From: Nocardia amikacinitolerans NBRC 108937
Lineage (GTDB): Bacteria > Actinomycetota > Actinomycetes > Mycobacteriales > Mycobacteriaceae
Assembly (NCBI RefSeq): GCF_001612615.1
Contig: NZ_BDAU01000033.1
Location: 1-64,000 of the forward strand
Length of the DNA stretch: 64,000 nucleotides
Reading direction: 5' to 3'
Made by a program: the position numbers and the translations under genes. This document shows positions 32,784-40,954 of this stretch, in pieces. The notes under the pieces are model-generated. The model saw only the letters and a list, made by a program, of their open reading frames with translations. It did no database searches and was not told the origin of the DNA. The first letter of the stretch is position 1. The number at the start of each line of letters is the position of its first letter.

Positions 32784-33193
32784 CCGCCGACCTGCCCCCG
32801 GCCGGAATCTCCGATCGCGTTATGGGAGAGCAACTCCCGCGGCTGCGACTGCCGTCGATCAGCCGCGCCACCCTCGCGCTGTTCGCCGGTGCGTCCGGTG
32901 ATCACAACCCCATCCACATCGATCTCGACGCTGCCCACGCCGCCGGACTGGACGACGTCTTCGCGCACGGGATGCTCTCCATGGCCTATATCGGTCGGCT
33001 GTTAACGAATTGGGTTGCACAGGAACGCATCCGAACCTTCACGGCACGATTCGTCACCATTACTCCCGTCGGAGCCGAGCCGACGTGCACCGGTCGCGTC
33101 ACGCGCATCGCCGACGGTGTCGCCACCGTCGAATTCGCGGTCACCCTCGCCGACGGCACCACCACGGTCACCGGCGAAGCCACCCTATGCTGA
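32780..33193 (+). CDS. MaoC-like enoyl-CoA hydratase, catalytic subunit
   Basis: 137 residues. The R-hydratase motif is seen in FAGASGDHNPIHIDLDAAHA, with Asp and His of the catalytic pair, then VFAHGMLSMAYIGRLLTNWV, RTFTARFVTITPVGAEPTCT and the last strand. It adds water to a 2-enoyl-CoA or removes it from a 3-hydroxyacyl-CoA. Coupled by overlap to the non-catalytic partner upstream, 13 bases before the SDR. Hydration followed by the SDR gives the beta-keto-CoA for the thiolase or for a hydrolytic cleavage. Confidence 0.87.
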   Translation: MTADLPPAGISDRVMGEQLPRLRLPSISRATLALFAGASGDHNPIHIDLDAAHAAGLDDVFAHGMLSMAYIGRLLTNWVAQERIRTFTARFVTITPVGAEPTCTGRVTRIADGVATVEFAVTLADGTTTVTGEATLC

Positions 33194-33206
33194 CAAGGAC
33201 CCTCGA

Positions 33207-34037
33207 ATGTCAACTCTCACAGAAAAATCCGCTATCGTCTCCGGTGCGGGCCGGGGGATCGGGCGCGAGATCGCACTCAAGCTGGCGCGCGCGGGCGCGA
33301 GCGTCGTTGTGAACGACCTCGACGCGGAACCCGCCAAGGAAACAGTCGCCGCCATCGAAGCCCTGGGCGGCCGGGCCGTCGCGGTTCCCGGCAGTGTCAC
33401 CGCTCCAGGCTTCGCGGATGCGTTCGTCGGCGCGGCCGTCGACAGCTTCGGTGCGCTCGACATCATTGTCAACAACGCCGGATACACCTGGGACGGTGTG
33501 ATCCAGAAGGTGACCGACGAACAGTGGGACGCCATCCTCGACGTCCACCTCACCGCCCCCTTCCGGATCCTGCGTGCGGCTCAGCCGGTCATCTCGGCGG
33601 CGGTGAAGCAGGCGAGATCCGCGGGCGCGGCGGTGCCCTGCCGCAAGGTGGTGAACGTGTCGTCGATCGCGGGGCTGGGCGGCAACGCCGGGCAGGTCAA
33701 CTACGCTGCGGCGAAAGCCGGAATTCTCGGAGTGACAAAGACTCTCGCCAGGGAATGGGGCCGCTACAACGTGACCGTCAACGCGGTCGCGTTCGGTCTG
33801 ATCAAGACCCGGCTGACGGAGGCGCCCACCGGCGGGGACAGCACCATCGACGTGTCCGGCCGCGAGATCCGCGTCGGCGTCAATCCCGATCTGCTCGCCG
33901 AGATGGAACGGTCCATCCCGCTCGGCCGAGGCGGCACACCCGAGGACGCCGCCAATGCCGTGTACCTGCTGTGCATTCCCGAATCCGACTATGTGAGCGG
34001 CCAAACCCTGGTATGCGGCGGCGGTTTCACACTCTGA
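33207..34037 (+). CDS. Short-chain dehydrogenase (3-hydroxyacyl-CoA dehydrogenase-like)
   Basis: 276 residues. The ATG at 33207 has AAGGA upstream. Marks: AIVSGAGRGIGREIALKLAR, VVVNDLDAEPA (an acidic residue after strand 2, favouring NAD), IIVNNAGYTWDGVIQKVTDE, VVNVSSIAGLGGNAGQVNYA with the catalytic Ser and Tyr, AAKAGILGVTKTLAREWGRY, and NAVAFGLIKTRLTE. The FabG-like pattern with an extra loop (CRKVVN) is common in beta-hydroxyacyl-CoA dehydrogenases of catabolic clusters. Its place after the hydratase pair supports oxidation of the beta-hydroxyl group. Confidence 0.88.
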   Translation: MSTLTEKSAIVSGAGRGIGREIALKLARAGASVVVNDLDAEPAKETVAAIEALGGRAVAVPGSVTAPGFADAFVGAAVDSFGALDIIVNNAGYTWDGVIQKVTDEQWDAILDVHLTAPFRILRAAQPVISAAVKQARSAGAAVPCRKVVNVSSIAGLGGNAGQVNYAAAKAGILGVTKTLAREWGRYNVTVNAVAFGLIKTRLTEAPTGGDSTIDVSGREIRVGVNPDLLAEMERSIPLGRGGTPEDAANAVYLLCIPESDYVSGQTLVCGGGFTL

Positions 34038-34048
34038 GAGGGCCGCCC

Positions 34049-34912
34049 GTGATCGACGGATACGAGGTCATCGATGCCCATATGCATACGGCACGGTTGA
34101 GCTCACTGCCACGCGCATGGCTCGACTGGGCCGACGAATACTCTCGCGATCAGGACTGGCGGGGCGTGTACGACAGCGATCGCGTCGACCCGGGCGCACT
34201 CGACGCCCTGCTGGCGGAGCAGGGCGTCGACCACGGCCTGCTCTTCTGTGAATACAGCCCCGCGGTGACCGGTGCGCAGCGCATCGAAGATCTGCTGGCG
34301 ATACGTGCGGGCAACCCCCGGCGGTTCAGTCTGGTCGCGAACATCAACCCGCACATCCACTTTCCTCCCGTCACGGAATTGCGCCGGCAGCTCGATCTCG
34401 GTGCGGTGACCTTGAAACTGCACCCTGTGCACGGCCGGTTCGACCCCGGTGACCGGGAGCTCTATCCTGTGTACGTCCACTGCGCCGACCACGGTATCCC
34501 GATCATCGTCCACTCGGGTGTCTCGAGCTTTCCCGGTGCGCGAACCAGCTGCGGCAATCCCGAACTCCTGCTCGATGTCGCCGACTACTTCCGGGATCTG
34601 AACATCGTCATCGCCCACGGCGGCCGAGGCTGGTGGTACGACGTCGCCGCATTCATGGCGCTGACCAAAGCCAATGTGTGGCTCGACCTTTCGGGCCTGC
34701 CGCCGAAGCTGCTGCCCGAGTACTACGCCCGCCAGGATATGAATCGGCTGGCCCGAAAGATGATCTTCGGGACCGATTGGCCCGGCGTTCCGAGTATACG
34801 GCGCAATGTCGAATCGCTGATCGGACTCGGCTGGCCGTCGGAGGTCGTCACCGCCGTGCTGTCGGGCAACGCGCGATCGGTGTTCACCCGCATCGGCTCG
34901 ACCCTCGAATAG
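34049..34912 (+). CDS. Amidohydrolase-family protein (ACMSD-like TIM barrel)
   Basis: 287 residues from GTG 34049, after GAGAGGG. Metal-binding marks: GYEVIDAHMHTARLSS (HxH), VTLKLHPVHGRFDPGD with a lysine in the barrel, GIPIIVHSGVSSFPG (His), LNIVIAHGGRGWW (His) and MIFGTDWPGVPS (Asp). This is the ACMSD/amidohydrolase_2 branch: decarboxylases and hydrolases of aromatic and chain intermediates. In the p-hydroxycinnamate (cou) system of Rhodococcus jostii, as I recall it, an annotated amidohydrolase (CouO) shortens the chain hydrolytically after hydration and oxidation. Its place right behind the SDR would suit a similar role here (inference). Confidence 0.83.
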   Translation: MIDGYEVIDAHMHTARLSSLPRAWLDWADEYSRDQDWRGVYDSDRVDPGALDALLAEQGVDHGLLFCEYSPAVTGAQRIEDLLAIRAGNPRRFSLVANINPHIHFPPVTELRRQLDLGAVTLKLHPVHGRFDPGDRELYPVYVHCADHGIPIIVHSGVSSFPGARTSCGNPELLLDVADYFRDLNIVIAHGGRGWWYDVAAFMALTKANVWLDLSGLPPKLLPEYYARQDMNRLARKMIFGTDWPGVPSIRRNVESLIGLGWPSEVVTAVLSGNARSVFTRIGSTLE

Positions 34913-35015
34913 GCAAACCGACCACACATCGACGGCATCGCTGGGCAACCCGCACTTCCCCGCGACAACACCCCGACCTGACGATTACCTCGTCAGCGCC
35001 GACGAAGGAGTAGAT

Positions 35016-35774
35016 ATGGCAGCCGCGAGCACGGTACCGAGCGCAGGTCGGGAAACATTCTGGCGCAGTGATTTACGGCTGTGGCGGCTGTCCGCCTGGA
35101 GTGCATACGTCTACGTCTTCGGCGTTGTCCTGGGTGGAATCGTGCTCGCACGGTTCGTTCCACCACCGCGCGAGAACTGGACGGCCGAGCACACCGCGGA
35201 GTTCTTCCGCGACCACGAGATCGGCGTTCGCGCGGGCATGGAGGTCGTTCTGGCCGTCTACATGCTGTACGCGATCTTCAGCCTCGGTGTCGCTCAGCTG
35301 ATGAAACACATCGAGCCGGACGGCGGCTTCCTGCACCGGATACAACTCCTCGGCGGTGTCCTGACCGCCATCATCACCATGCTGTGCGCGACCTTCTGGC
35401 TGCTGGCCAGCTTCCGCGCCGACTCCCGTTCGCCGGAGGACATCCAGCTGCTCAACGACACCGGCTGGATGATATTCGACATCACCATCATGGCGACCAT
35501 CGTGCAGTTCGTCGCCTTCGGCGCCGCCTGCCTGATCGACGACGGCCGCCGCGCACCGCTGGTCCCGCGCTGGCTCGGCTACCTGTCGTTCTTCTTCGCC
35601 TTCACCTATCTGTCCGAATTCTTCATGCCCTCGCTGCAGACCGGACCGTTCTCCTGGCAGGGGCTGCTGTCGCTGTACGTGGCAATGGCGACCTTCGGCG
35701 TATGGATCAGTCTTGTCGCGCTCTACATGCTGCGCGCGGTCAAGACCGTCGAGAACGAACAGGCTGCTCCGTGA
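35016..35774 (+). CDS. Six-helix integral membrane protein of unknown function
   Basis: 252 residues with six predicted membrane spans, roughly at 27-47, 70-95, 109-132, 146-170, 189-210 and 218-240. Typical stretches are SAYVYVFGVVLGGIVLARFV, MEVVLAVYMLYAIFSLGVAQ and LTAIITMLCATFWLLASF. I do not recognise a family. The stop overlaps the CoxIII-like gene (GTGA), and a third gene is CoxIV-like, so it probably belongs to a membrane complex with them. A GAAGGAG precedes the ATG, 103 bases after the amidohydrolase, without an evident terminator. Confidence 0.75.
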   Translation: MAAASTVPSAGRETFWRSDLRLWRLSAWSAYVYVFGVVLGGIVLARFVPPPRENWTAEHTAEFFRDHEIGVRAGMEVVLAVYMLYAIFSLGVAQLMKHIEPDGGFLHRIQLLGGVLTAIITMLCATFWLLASFRADSRSPEDIQLLNDTGWMIFDITIMATIVQFVAFGAACLIDDGRRAPLVPRWLGYLSFFFAFTYLSEFFMPSLQTGPFSWQGLLSLYVAMATFGVWISLVALYMLRAVKTVENEQAAP

Positions 35775-36379
35775 CGGACAGCCCCACGCGAACGCATACG
35801 CCGACCGACGATCCGAATGCCCCGCGTCGCGTCCCCGGCGAAGAAGGCCTGTGGGTATTCATCCTCGGGGACATGACGATCTTCGCCCTGCTGTTCGGGG
35901 CCTTCCTCCTCGCGCGGCGGGATCATCCCGCCGAATTCGCCAGTGGTGGAACAGAACTGAATATCGCCTTCGGCACGGCCAACACCATTGTGCTGCTGAC
36001 GAGCTCGGTACTCGTCGCATCGGCCGCACAGGCGCACCGTGCCCACCGCGCCGCGGCGGCCACCGCTCTTCTCCTCGGCGCTATCGGTTGTGGACTGGTC
36101 TTCGTCGTCTTGAAGGTCTTCGAATGGAGCGAGGTGCTCGGCGAGCATCCTCATCCGGCCGACAACCCGTTCTACACCTACTATTTTGGCTTGACCGGCC
36201 TGCACCTGCTGCACCTGGTCCTCGGCACCGGCGCGCTCCTGCTGGTGCGGAGAGCGATGGGCCGCGATGCGCCACACCGGCGCGATCGGTTGCTCATCGA
36301 GGCGGGCAGCACCTACTGGCACATGGTCGACCTGCTCTGGATCATTATCTTCCCCCTCGTCTACCTGGTTCCCGCATGA
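35771..36379 (+). CDS. Cytochrome c oxidase subunit III family protein (NorE-like)
   Basis: 202 residues, five membrane spans. GEEGLWVFILGDMTIFALLF, NIAFGTANTIVLLTSSVLVA, LGAIGCGLVFVVLKVFEWSE, YYFGLTGLHLLHLVLGTGAL and YWHMVDLLWIIIFPLVYLVP are the family pattern. The short form without the first two helices of mitochondrial-type subunit III is usual for NorE proteins next to nitric oxide reductases. No subunit I or II gene (with its heme-copper ligands) is found in the window. Overlaps the genes on both sides by four bases. Its role at the end of a catabolic string is open; a terminal oxidase elsewhere could use it. Confidence 0.85.
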   Translation: MTDSPTRTHTPTDDPNAPRRVPGEEGLWVFILGDMTIFALLFGAFLLARRDHPAEFASGGTELNIAFGTANTIVLLTSSVLVASAAQAHRAHRAAAATALLLGAIGCGLVFVVLKVFEWSEVLGEHPHPADNPFYTYYFGLTGLHLLHLVLGTGALLLVRRAMGRDAPHRRDRLLIEAGSTYWHMVDLLWIIIFPLVYLVPA

Positions 36380-36651
36380 TCACGCGCACAAGCACATTCA
36401 GACTCTTCCTCGTGTGGGCGGTGTTGGTGCTCGCCACCGTCCTGTCGGTCGACCTGGGGTCACACCACCTGGTCTCCGGCATAGGCAGCCGATCGGGCAC
36501 TGCTGTTGCGCTCGGTATCGCCTTTGTGAAAGTTCTTCTCATCGGGTACGAGTTCATGGAACTCCGTCACGCGCCACGGGCACTGCAGGCGGTATTCACA
36601 GTCTGGGTCCTGGCTGTCGGAACCACCTTGGTCGCCTTGTTCCTCGCGTAG
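36376..36651 (+). CDS. Cytochrome c oxidase subunit IV-like small membrane protein
   Basis: 91 residues with three hydrophobic helices: FRLFLVWAVLVLATVLSVDL, GTAVALGIAFVKVLLIGYEF and AVFTVWVLAVGTTLVALFLA. VKVLLIGYEFMELRHAP is the pattern of prokaryotic CoxIV-type proteins, where KxxLIxxxFMELRHAP is conserved. It overlaps the CoxIII-like gene (ATGA) and ends the rightward string. Its last 192 bases are overlapped antisense by the 3' end of the XdhC gene, so the two convergent transcripts share this segment. Confidence 0.83.
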   Translation: MITRTSTFRLFLVWAVLVLATVLSVDLGSHHLVSGIGSRSGTAVALGIAFVKVLLIGYEFMELRHAPRALQAVFTVWVLAVGTTLVALFLA

Positions 36652-37746
36652 GGGATCGTTGTGGATCGGACCGGATGTGTGCGAAAGACGGTGCCCTGAA
36701 CGGTCATTGGTGTGAGCGATCACTTCGGCGACGATCGAGACCGCGGTCTCCGCAGGGGTTCGGGCACCGAGGTCCAAACCGATCGGCGAATGCAGTCGGT
36801 CCAGCTGACCAAGGGGAACACCCGCGTCGCGCAGCAGATCCAAGCGGTGCTGGTGGCTGCGACGCGAACCCATTGCGCCGACGTAGCCCACCCTCCGGCC
36901 GAGCGCGAGCCGCAGCAAGGGGACATCGAACTTCGGGTCGTGCGTGAGAACGCAGATGGCGGTTCTCTCGTCGGTATCCACGGTGCTCAGGTAGCGGTGC
37001 GGCCAGTCGACCACCACCTCCGCGTCTGGAAACCTTTCCGGCGTCGCGAAGGTGGCGCGCGCGTCGCACACGGTGACGCGGTACCCGAGAAAGCTGCCGA
37101 CGGTGCTGAGGGCCGCGGCGAAATCGATCGCACCGAAGATGAGCATTCGCGGACGCTGTGTCCGGACGTGGATGAAGACCGCCAATCGCCACGATGAGTT
37201 GTGGCCGAGTTCAACGCATTCGGCGGCGCCGACTTCGAGCTGTGTACGGGCTGCTGCGACCACCGCCCGGTCGATCTCCGGATCGCCCAGCGTCCCGCTG
37301 AGCGATTCTCCCGACGGCACGTGGATCAATAGTCCCCGTAGTTCGGCGGGGCCGTCCACCACCTGGGCCACAGCGAAGGATCGTTCGCACGCGATGTCGG
37401 CCAGCGCCGTCGCGAGCTGCGGTGTGGTCGCGGGATCGACCCGCTGTACGACGACGTCGAGCTCACCGCCGCAGGTCAATCCCACCGCGAAGGCATCGGC
37501 ATCGGAGTATCCGAACCGGGTTCGGACCACCGTATCGTGGCGTTCGAGTACATCGCGGCATGTCTCGTACACGGCGGCTTCGACGCACCCCCCGGAAATG
37601 CTGCCCACCACCGTTCCGTCCGCGGCGACGGCGAGCGATGTGCCCGGGGGCAATGGGGCACTACCGCTCACGCCCACCACGGTGGCAAGGGCGAAGGGGC
37701 TGCCCTGTCGCCACCAATCGGCAAGTGCGCCAGCAATATTCATCAT
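36460..37746 (-). CDS. XdhC/CoxI-family molybdenum-enzyme maturation factor
   Basis: Inserts sulfurated molybdenum cofactor into the oxidoreductase encoded just upstream. 428 residues from ATG 37746 (GGGAG upstream); an in-frame second ATG follows. Marks: GSPFALATVVGVSGSAPLPP, VVGSISGGCVEAAVYETCRD (the conserved SGGCVE), RPRMLIFGAIDFAAALSTVG (Rossmann-like) and LGRRVGYVGAMGSRRSHQHR. The conserved part ends near residue 365. The last ~63 residues are encoded antisense to the CoxIV-like gene and look unlike the family, so the tail is probably an accident of the missing stop. The gene is 34 bases downstream of the large subunit. Confidence 0.85.
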   Translation of the reverse strand: MMNIAGALADWWRQGSPFALATVVGVSGSAPLPPGTSLAVAADGTVVGSISGGCVEAAVYETCRDVLERHDTVVRTRFGYSDADAFAVGLTCGGELDVVVQRVDPATTPQLATALADIACERSFAVAQVVDGPAELRGLLIHVPSGESLSGTLGDPEIDRAVVAAARTQLEVGAAECVELGHNSSWRLAVFIHVRTQRPRMLIFGAIDFAAALSTVGSFLGYRVTVCDARATFATPERFPDAEVVVDWPHRYLSTVDTDERTAICVLTHDPKFDVPLLRLALGRRVGYVGAMGSRRSHQHRLDLLRDAGVPLGQLDRLHSPIGLDLGARTPAETAVSIVAEVIAHTNDRSGHRLSHTSGPIHNDPLREEQGDQGGSDSQDPDCEYRLQCPWRVTEFHELVPDEKNFHKGDTERNSSARSAAYAGDQVV

Positions 37747-37780
37747 TAGCGTTCTCCCATGCAGCTGCTGCCCGCGGTGC

Positions 37781-39973
37781 TCAAAGCAGCTGCTCGACGG
37801 TGATCGGCAGCTCGCGGATACGACGACCCGTAGCGTTGAAGACCGCATTGGCGATTGCGGGTGCGACACCGACGACAACCACCTCGCCGAGACCCTTCGC
37901 ACCGATCGGATCGGCGGCCAGGTCCTCACCGTCCAGGAACACCGTGCGTAGATCGGGCACGTCGGCATTGACCGGGACGAGGTAATCGGCCAGATTGGCG
38001 TTCACGATACGACCGTCACGGTGATCGGTGACGGTGTGCTCCAGCAGCGCGGCGCCGATGCCGTTGGTCATGCCTCCGAGTGCCTGACTGTCGGCAAGTT
38101 TCGGATTGATGATTCTGCCGGCGTCATAGACTCCGAGCATCCGCCGGACGCGCACGATGCCTAAGGCGGCGTCGACCGCGACCTCGGCGAAGGTCGCGCA
38201 GTACGCGGACTTGGACAGCGGAGTCACCATGTCCGGGACGAAGATCCCTGTCGCATCGAGGGTCGAGCGGCCTTGTCGAGCGAGCAGGTCCTGGTACGAC
38301 TCGCCGCGGCCGGGGTCGTTGTGTACTTGCAGGCGACCGTCGGACACTGTGATCGTCGTGGGGTCTACCGCGAAGAGGGGCGAGTTCACGTCGGTCACGG
38401 CGAGCGCGATCGCCTGCAATCGAAGCTTGTCGCAGCCATCGTGCACGGCGGATCCCACGCTGGCCATGGTCTGGGATCCGCTCACCGGCGGTGCCACCGG
38501 CATGAGCGAGTCGCCCAATTGGAATCGCACCTGGTCGACAGGCAGGCCGAGCCTGTCGGCCGCGACCTGCGCCATGGACGTGTAACTGCCAGGACCAATT
38601 TCACTCGTGGACGACGCCACTACGGCAGTTCCGTCGGCGTTGAGCCGGACGCTGCACTGCGCGGGCATCGTCAAGGTCTCATACGCGCCTGCCGCCATTC
38701 CTATGCCGATCAGCCAATTCCCGTCGCGGGTCGCACCAGGCTCAGGATTGCGCTGATCCCAACCGAATTCGCGGGCTCCGACCTCCACGCATTCGCGCAA
38801 CTGGCGTGTGGAGAACCGGCGGCCGTTCGACGGGTCCTCGGAGGGTTCGTTCCGGTAGCGCAGCTCGATGGGGTCGATGGCCAGCTCGTGCGCGAGCTCG
38901 TCCATCGCGGACTCGATCGCGAAGGCGGCAGAGGAGTATCCGGGACCGCGCATCCACGTCGCCGCGTTCACATGCAACGGCACGGTCGAATACGCCTGGC
39001 GGACATGAGGTGTGGCGTACAGCATCTGCCCGGGGTTGAGGATGTTCTCTGTGTATTGCTCATAGGTCGCGGTTTCCGCCTTGATCTCGTGTACCGCGGC
39101 GGACACGGTGCCGTCGCGCCGAGCGCCGAGCCGCAGGCGGTATTCGTAGGCAGGCCGGTAGCCGGTGCCGTAATAGAGCTGCTGTCGAGTCAGCACCAAT
39201 TTCGTGGGCCGGCGTGTAACCCGCGCGGCCAGCGCGGCGATCACGACGTGCGGCCATGTCCGCAGCCCACTACCGAACGCGCCGCCGACGAACGGTGTGA
39301 TGACCCGCACGGCTTCCATGCCGATGCCGAACGCTCCGGCCAGTTCCATCTGGACACCGACCACGAATTGGGTTTTGTCCCATACTGTTACGCGGTCTCC
39401 GTCCCAGCGCGCGATGGTGGCGTGCGGTTCCATCGGATTGTGATGGTTGCGCGCTGTCCGGTAGGTGGCATCGAGCTGGACATCCGAGTCCCGGAAGGCT
39501 CGGTCGGCTTCACCGCGGCTATAGGCTGTGGGTTCGTCCGGGCTGCCGGCGTTGAGATCGGTGGTCGGTGTCTGCTCGTCATAGCTGACTTTGACCAGAT
39601 GTGCGGCGTACCTGGCTGCTTCGGGAGTCTCCGCGACCAGAACCGCGACCGGCTGCCCGTGGAAGACGATCGAGTCGTCCTGGAAGACGCGCAGCCGCTT
39701 GCCATTTGGATTGAGCAGCGAACCAAACCCCGAATAGGGGAGTGTGGGCGCGTTGAGGTGGCTGATCACCGTCAAGACGCCCGGCTCGGAGAGAGCTTGT
39801 GCTGTGTCGATGCCTGCGATCCGACCGCGGCCGACCGTCGCGCCGATCACGACTGCGTGCGCGATTCCCTCGATGGCATGTTCCGCCGCGTAGGTGGCCT
39901 TCCCAGTCACCTTCAACAGCCCATCCGCGCGGTTCACGGGCTTTCCTACTGCTCGCTGTGGCTGGATGCTCAC
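37781..39973 (-). CDS. Aldehyde oxidoreductase, molybdopterin-binding subunit (PaoC-like)
   Basis: Xanthine-oxidase-family large subunit, 730 residues from GTG 39973 (overlap GTGA with the FAD subunit); the open frame beyond it is antisense noise. Start IQPQRAVGKPVNRADGLLKV; FHGQPVAVLVAETPEAARYA; TPFVGGAFGSGLRTWPHVVI (Moco-binding); TWMRGPGYSSAAFAIESAMD; GSYTSMAQVAADRLGL; GSQTMASVGSAVHDGCD; and IGAKGLGEVVVVGVAPAIAN with the catalytic Glu. This is the PaoC/YagR type, which oxidises aromatic aldehydes to acids. The large subunit has no signal, and export would be by piggy-back on the iron-sulfur subunit. Confidence 0.9.
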   Translation of the reverse strand: MSIQPQRAVGKPVNRADGLLKVTGKATYAAEHAIEGIAHAVVIGATVGRGRIAGIDTAQALSEPGVLTVISHLNAPTLPYSGFGSLLNPNGKRLRVFQDDSIVFHGQPVAVLVAETPEAARYAAHLVKVSYDEQTPTTDLNAGSPDEPTAYSRGEADRAFRDSDVQLDATYRTARNHHNPMEPHATIARWDGDRVTVWDKTQFVVGVQMELAGAFGIGMEAVRVITPFVGGAFGSGLRTWPHVVIAALAARVTRRPTKLVLTRQQLYYGTGYRPAYEYRLRLGARRDGTVSAAVHEIKAETATYEQYTENILNPGQMLYATPHVRQAYSTVPLHVNAATWMRGPGYSSAAFAIESAMDELAHELAIDPIELRYRNEPSEDPSNGRRFSTRQLRECVEVGAREFGWDQRNPEPGATRDGNWLIGIGMAAGAYETLTMPAQCSVRLNADGTAVVASSTSEIGPGSYTSMAQVAADRLGLPVDQVRFQLGDSLMPVAPPVSGSQTMASVGSAVHDGCDKLRLQAIALAVTDVNSPLFAVDPTTITVSDGRLQVHNDPGRGESYQDLLARQGRSTLDATGIFVPDMVTPLSKSAYCATFAEVAVDAALGIVRVRRMLGVYDAGRIINPKLADSQALGGMTNGIGAALLEHTVTDHRDGRIVNANLADYLVPVNADVPDLRTVFLDGEDLAADPIGAKGLGEVVVVGVAPAIANAVFNATGRRIRELPITVEQLL

Positions 39974-40950
39974 TCTCCACCTCCCACGGCCCGGAGTTGA
40001 CGCTCGACCGATCGGATCAGCAACTGGACCTTGAAACCGTTGTGGGACAACGGGCGTGCGCCGTCGGTGGCGCGGGCGGCGGCGTCGGCCCACAGCGCCG
40101 CGCCCGGCTGGCGGCCCACGAGCTGCTGCTCTACGCCGGACAGTCGCCACGGCACCGTGCCCACACCTCCCGCAGCGACCTTCGCGGCGCGGATCGTCCC
40201 GTCCGGGATGTGCAAGGCCACCGCTACAGAGGTCAAGGCGAACTCGTAGGATTGCCGATCTCGTACCTTGAGATATCCGGACCGAAGATCCGTCGGATAC
40301 GCGGGAATCTCGACCGCCGTGATCAGCTCGCCCGGACGTAGATCGTGTTCACGGTGCGGCGAATCGCCTGGCCGCAAAAGGAATTCCGTGAATCCGACAG
40401 AGCGTTCGCCATCAGGGCCGTGCAGTCGAACGGTGGCGTCCAGCGCAGCGAACGCTACGGCGACATCGGAGGCGTGGGTAGCGACACAGTGGTCGGAGGT
40501 GCCGAGAATGGCATGGCCTCGGTTGATGCCCCCTACTGCCGCGCACCCTGATCCGGGCTCGCGCTTGTTGCAGTCGGCTGTCGGGTCGCGGAAGTACATG
40601 CAGCGGGTCCGTTGCAGGGTATTTCCGCCGATGGTCGCCATGTTGCGCAGCTGTGCGGAGGCGCTCAGCTCCAGGGCCTGTGCCACCACGGGAAATCGAT
40701 CCCGCACGTCCGGATGCCGGGCCGTGTCCGCCATGGTGGCCAGAGCTCCGATGCGAAGAGAGCCGTCAGTGTTGACCCCGATCTCGCGCAGTGGCAAGCG
40801 AGTGATGTCAACAAGTGCGTCGGGCTGCTCGACCTGGTGACGCATCAGATCGACGAGCGTTGTTCCGCCGGCGATGAAGCGGCCGCCACGACGCCCGGCG
40901 TCAAGGGCGGTGGGGATGTCGGCGACGGTGGACAATGTGAACGATCGCAT
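39970..40950 (-). CDS. Aldehyde oxidoreductase, FAD-binding subunit (PaoB-like)
   Basis: 326 residues. FIAGGTTLVDLMRHQVEQPD and ASAQLRNMATIGGNTLQRTR bind FAD. Directly after comes an insertion with four Cys (in TRCMYFRDP, ADCNKREPG, SGCAAVGG) matching the extra 4Fe-4S cluster known in E. coli PaoB (NTLQRTRC..FRDP...CNKR.PGSGCAA). Later parts are YLKVRDRQSYEFALTSVAVA and AAGGVGTVPWRLSGVE, usual for the family. Translationally coupled to the large subunit. The cluster insertion assigns the whole enzyme to the Pao type rather than to CO dehydrogenases or ordinary xanthine dehydrogenases. Confidence 0.9.
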   Translation of the reverse strand: MRSFTLSTVADIPTALDAGRRGGRFIAGGTTLVDLMRHQVEQPDALVDITRLPLREIGVNTDGSLRIGALATMADTARHPDVRDRFPVVAQALELSASAQLRNMATIGGNTLQRTRCMYFRDPTADCNKREPGSGCAAVGGINRGHAILGTSDHCVATHASDVAVAFAALDATVRLHGPDGERSVGFTEFLLRPGDSPHREHDLRPGELITAVEIPAYPTDLRSGYLKVRDRQSYEFALTSVAVALHIPDGTIRAAKVAAGGVGTVPWRLSGVEQQLVGRQPGAALWADAAARATDGARPLSHNGFKVQLLIRSVERQLRAVGGGE

Positions 40951-40954
40951 CGAA

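Noticed and set aside
38273..40000. 575-codon frame on the plus strand
   Set aside because: Antisense to the molybdopterin subunit, which has all its family motifs.
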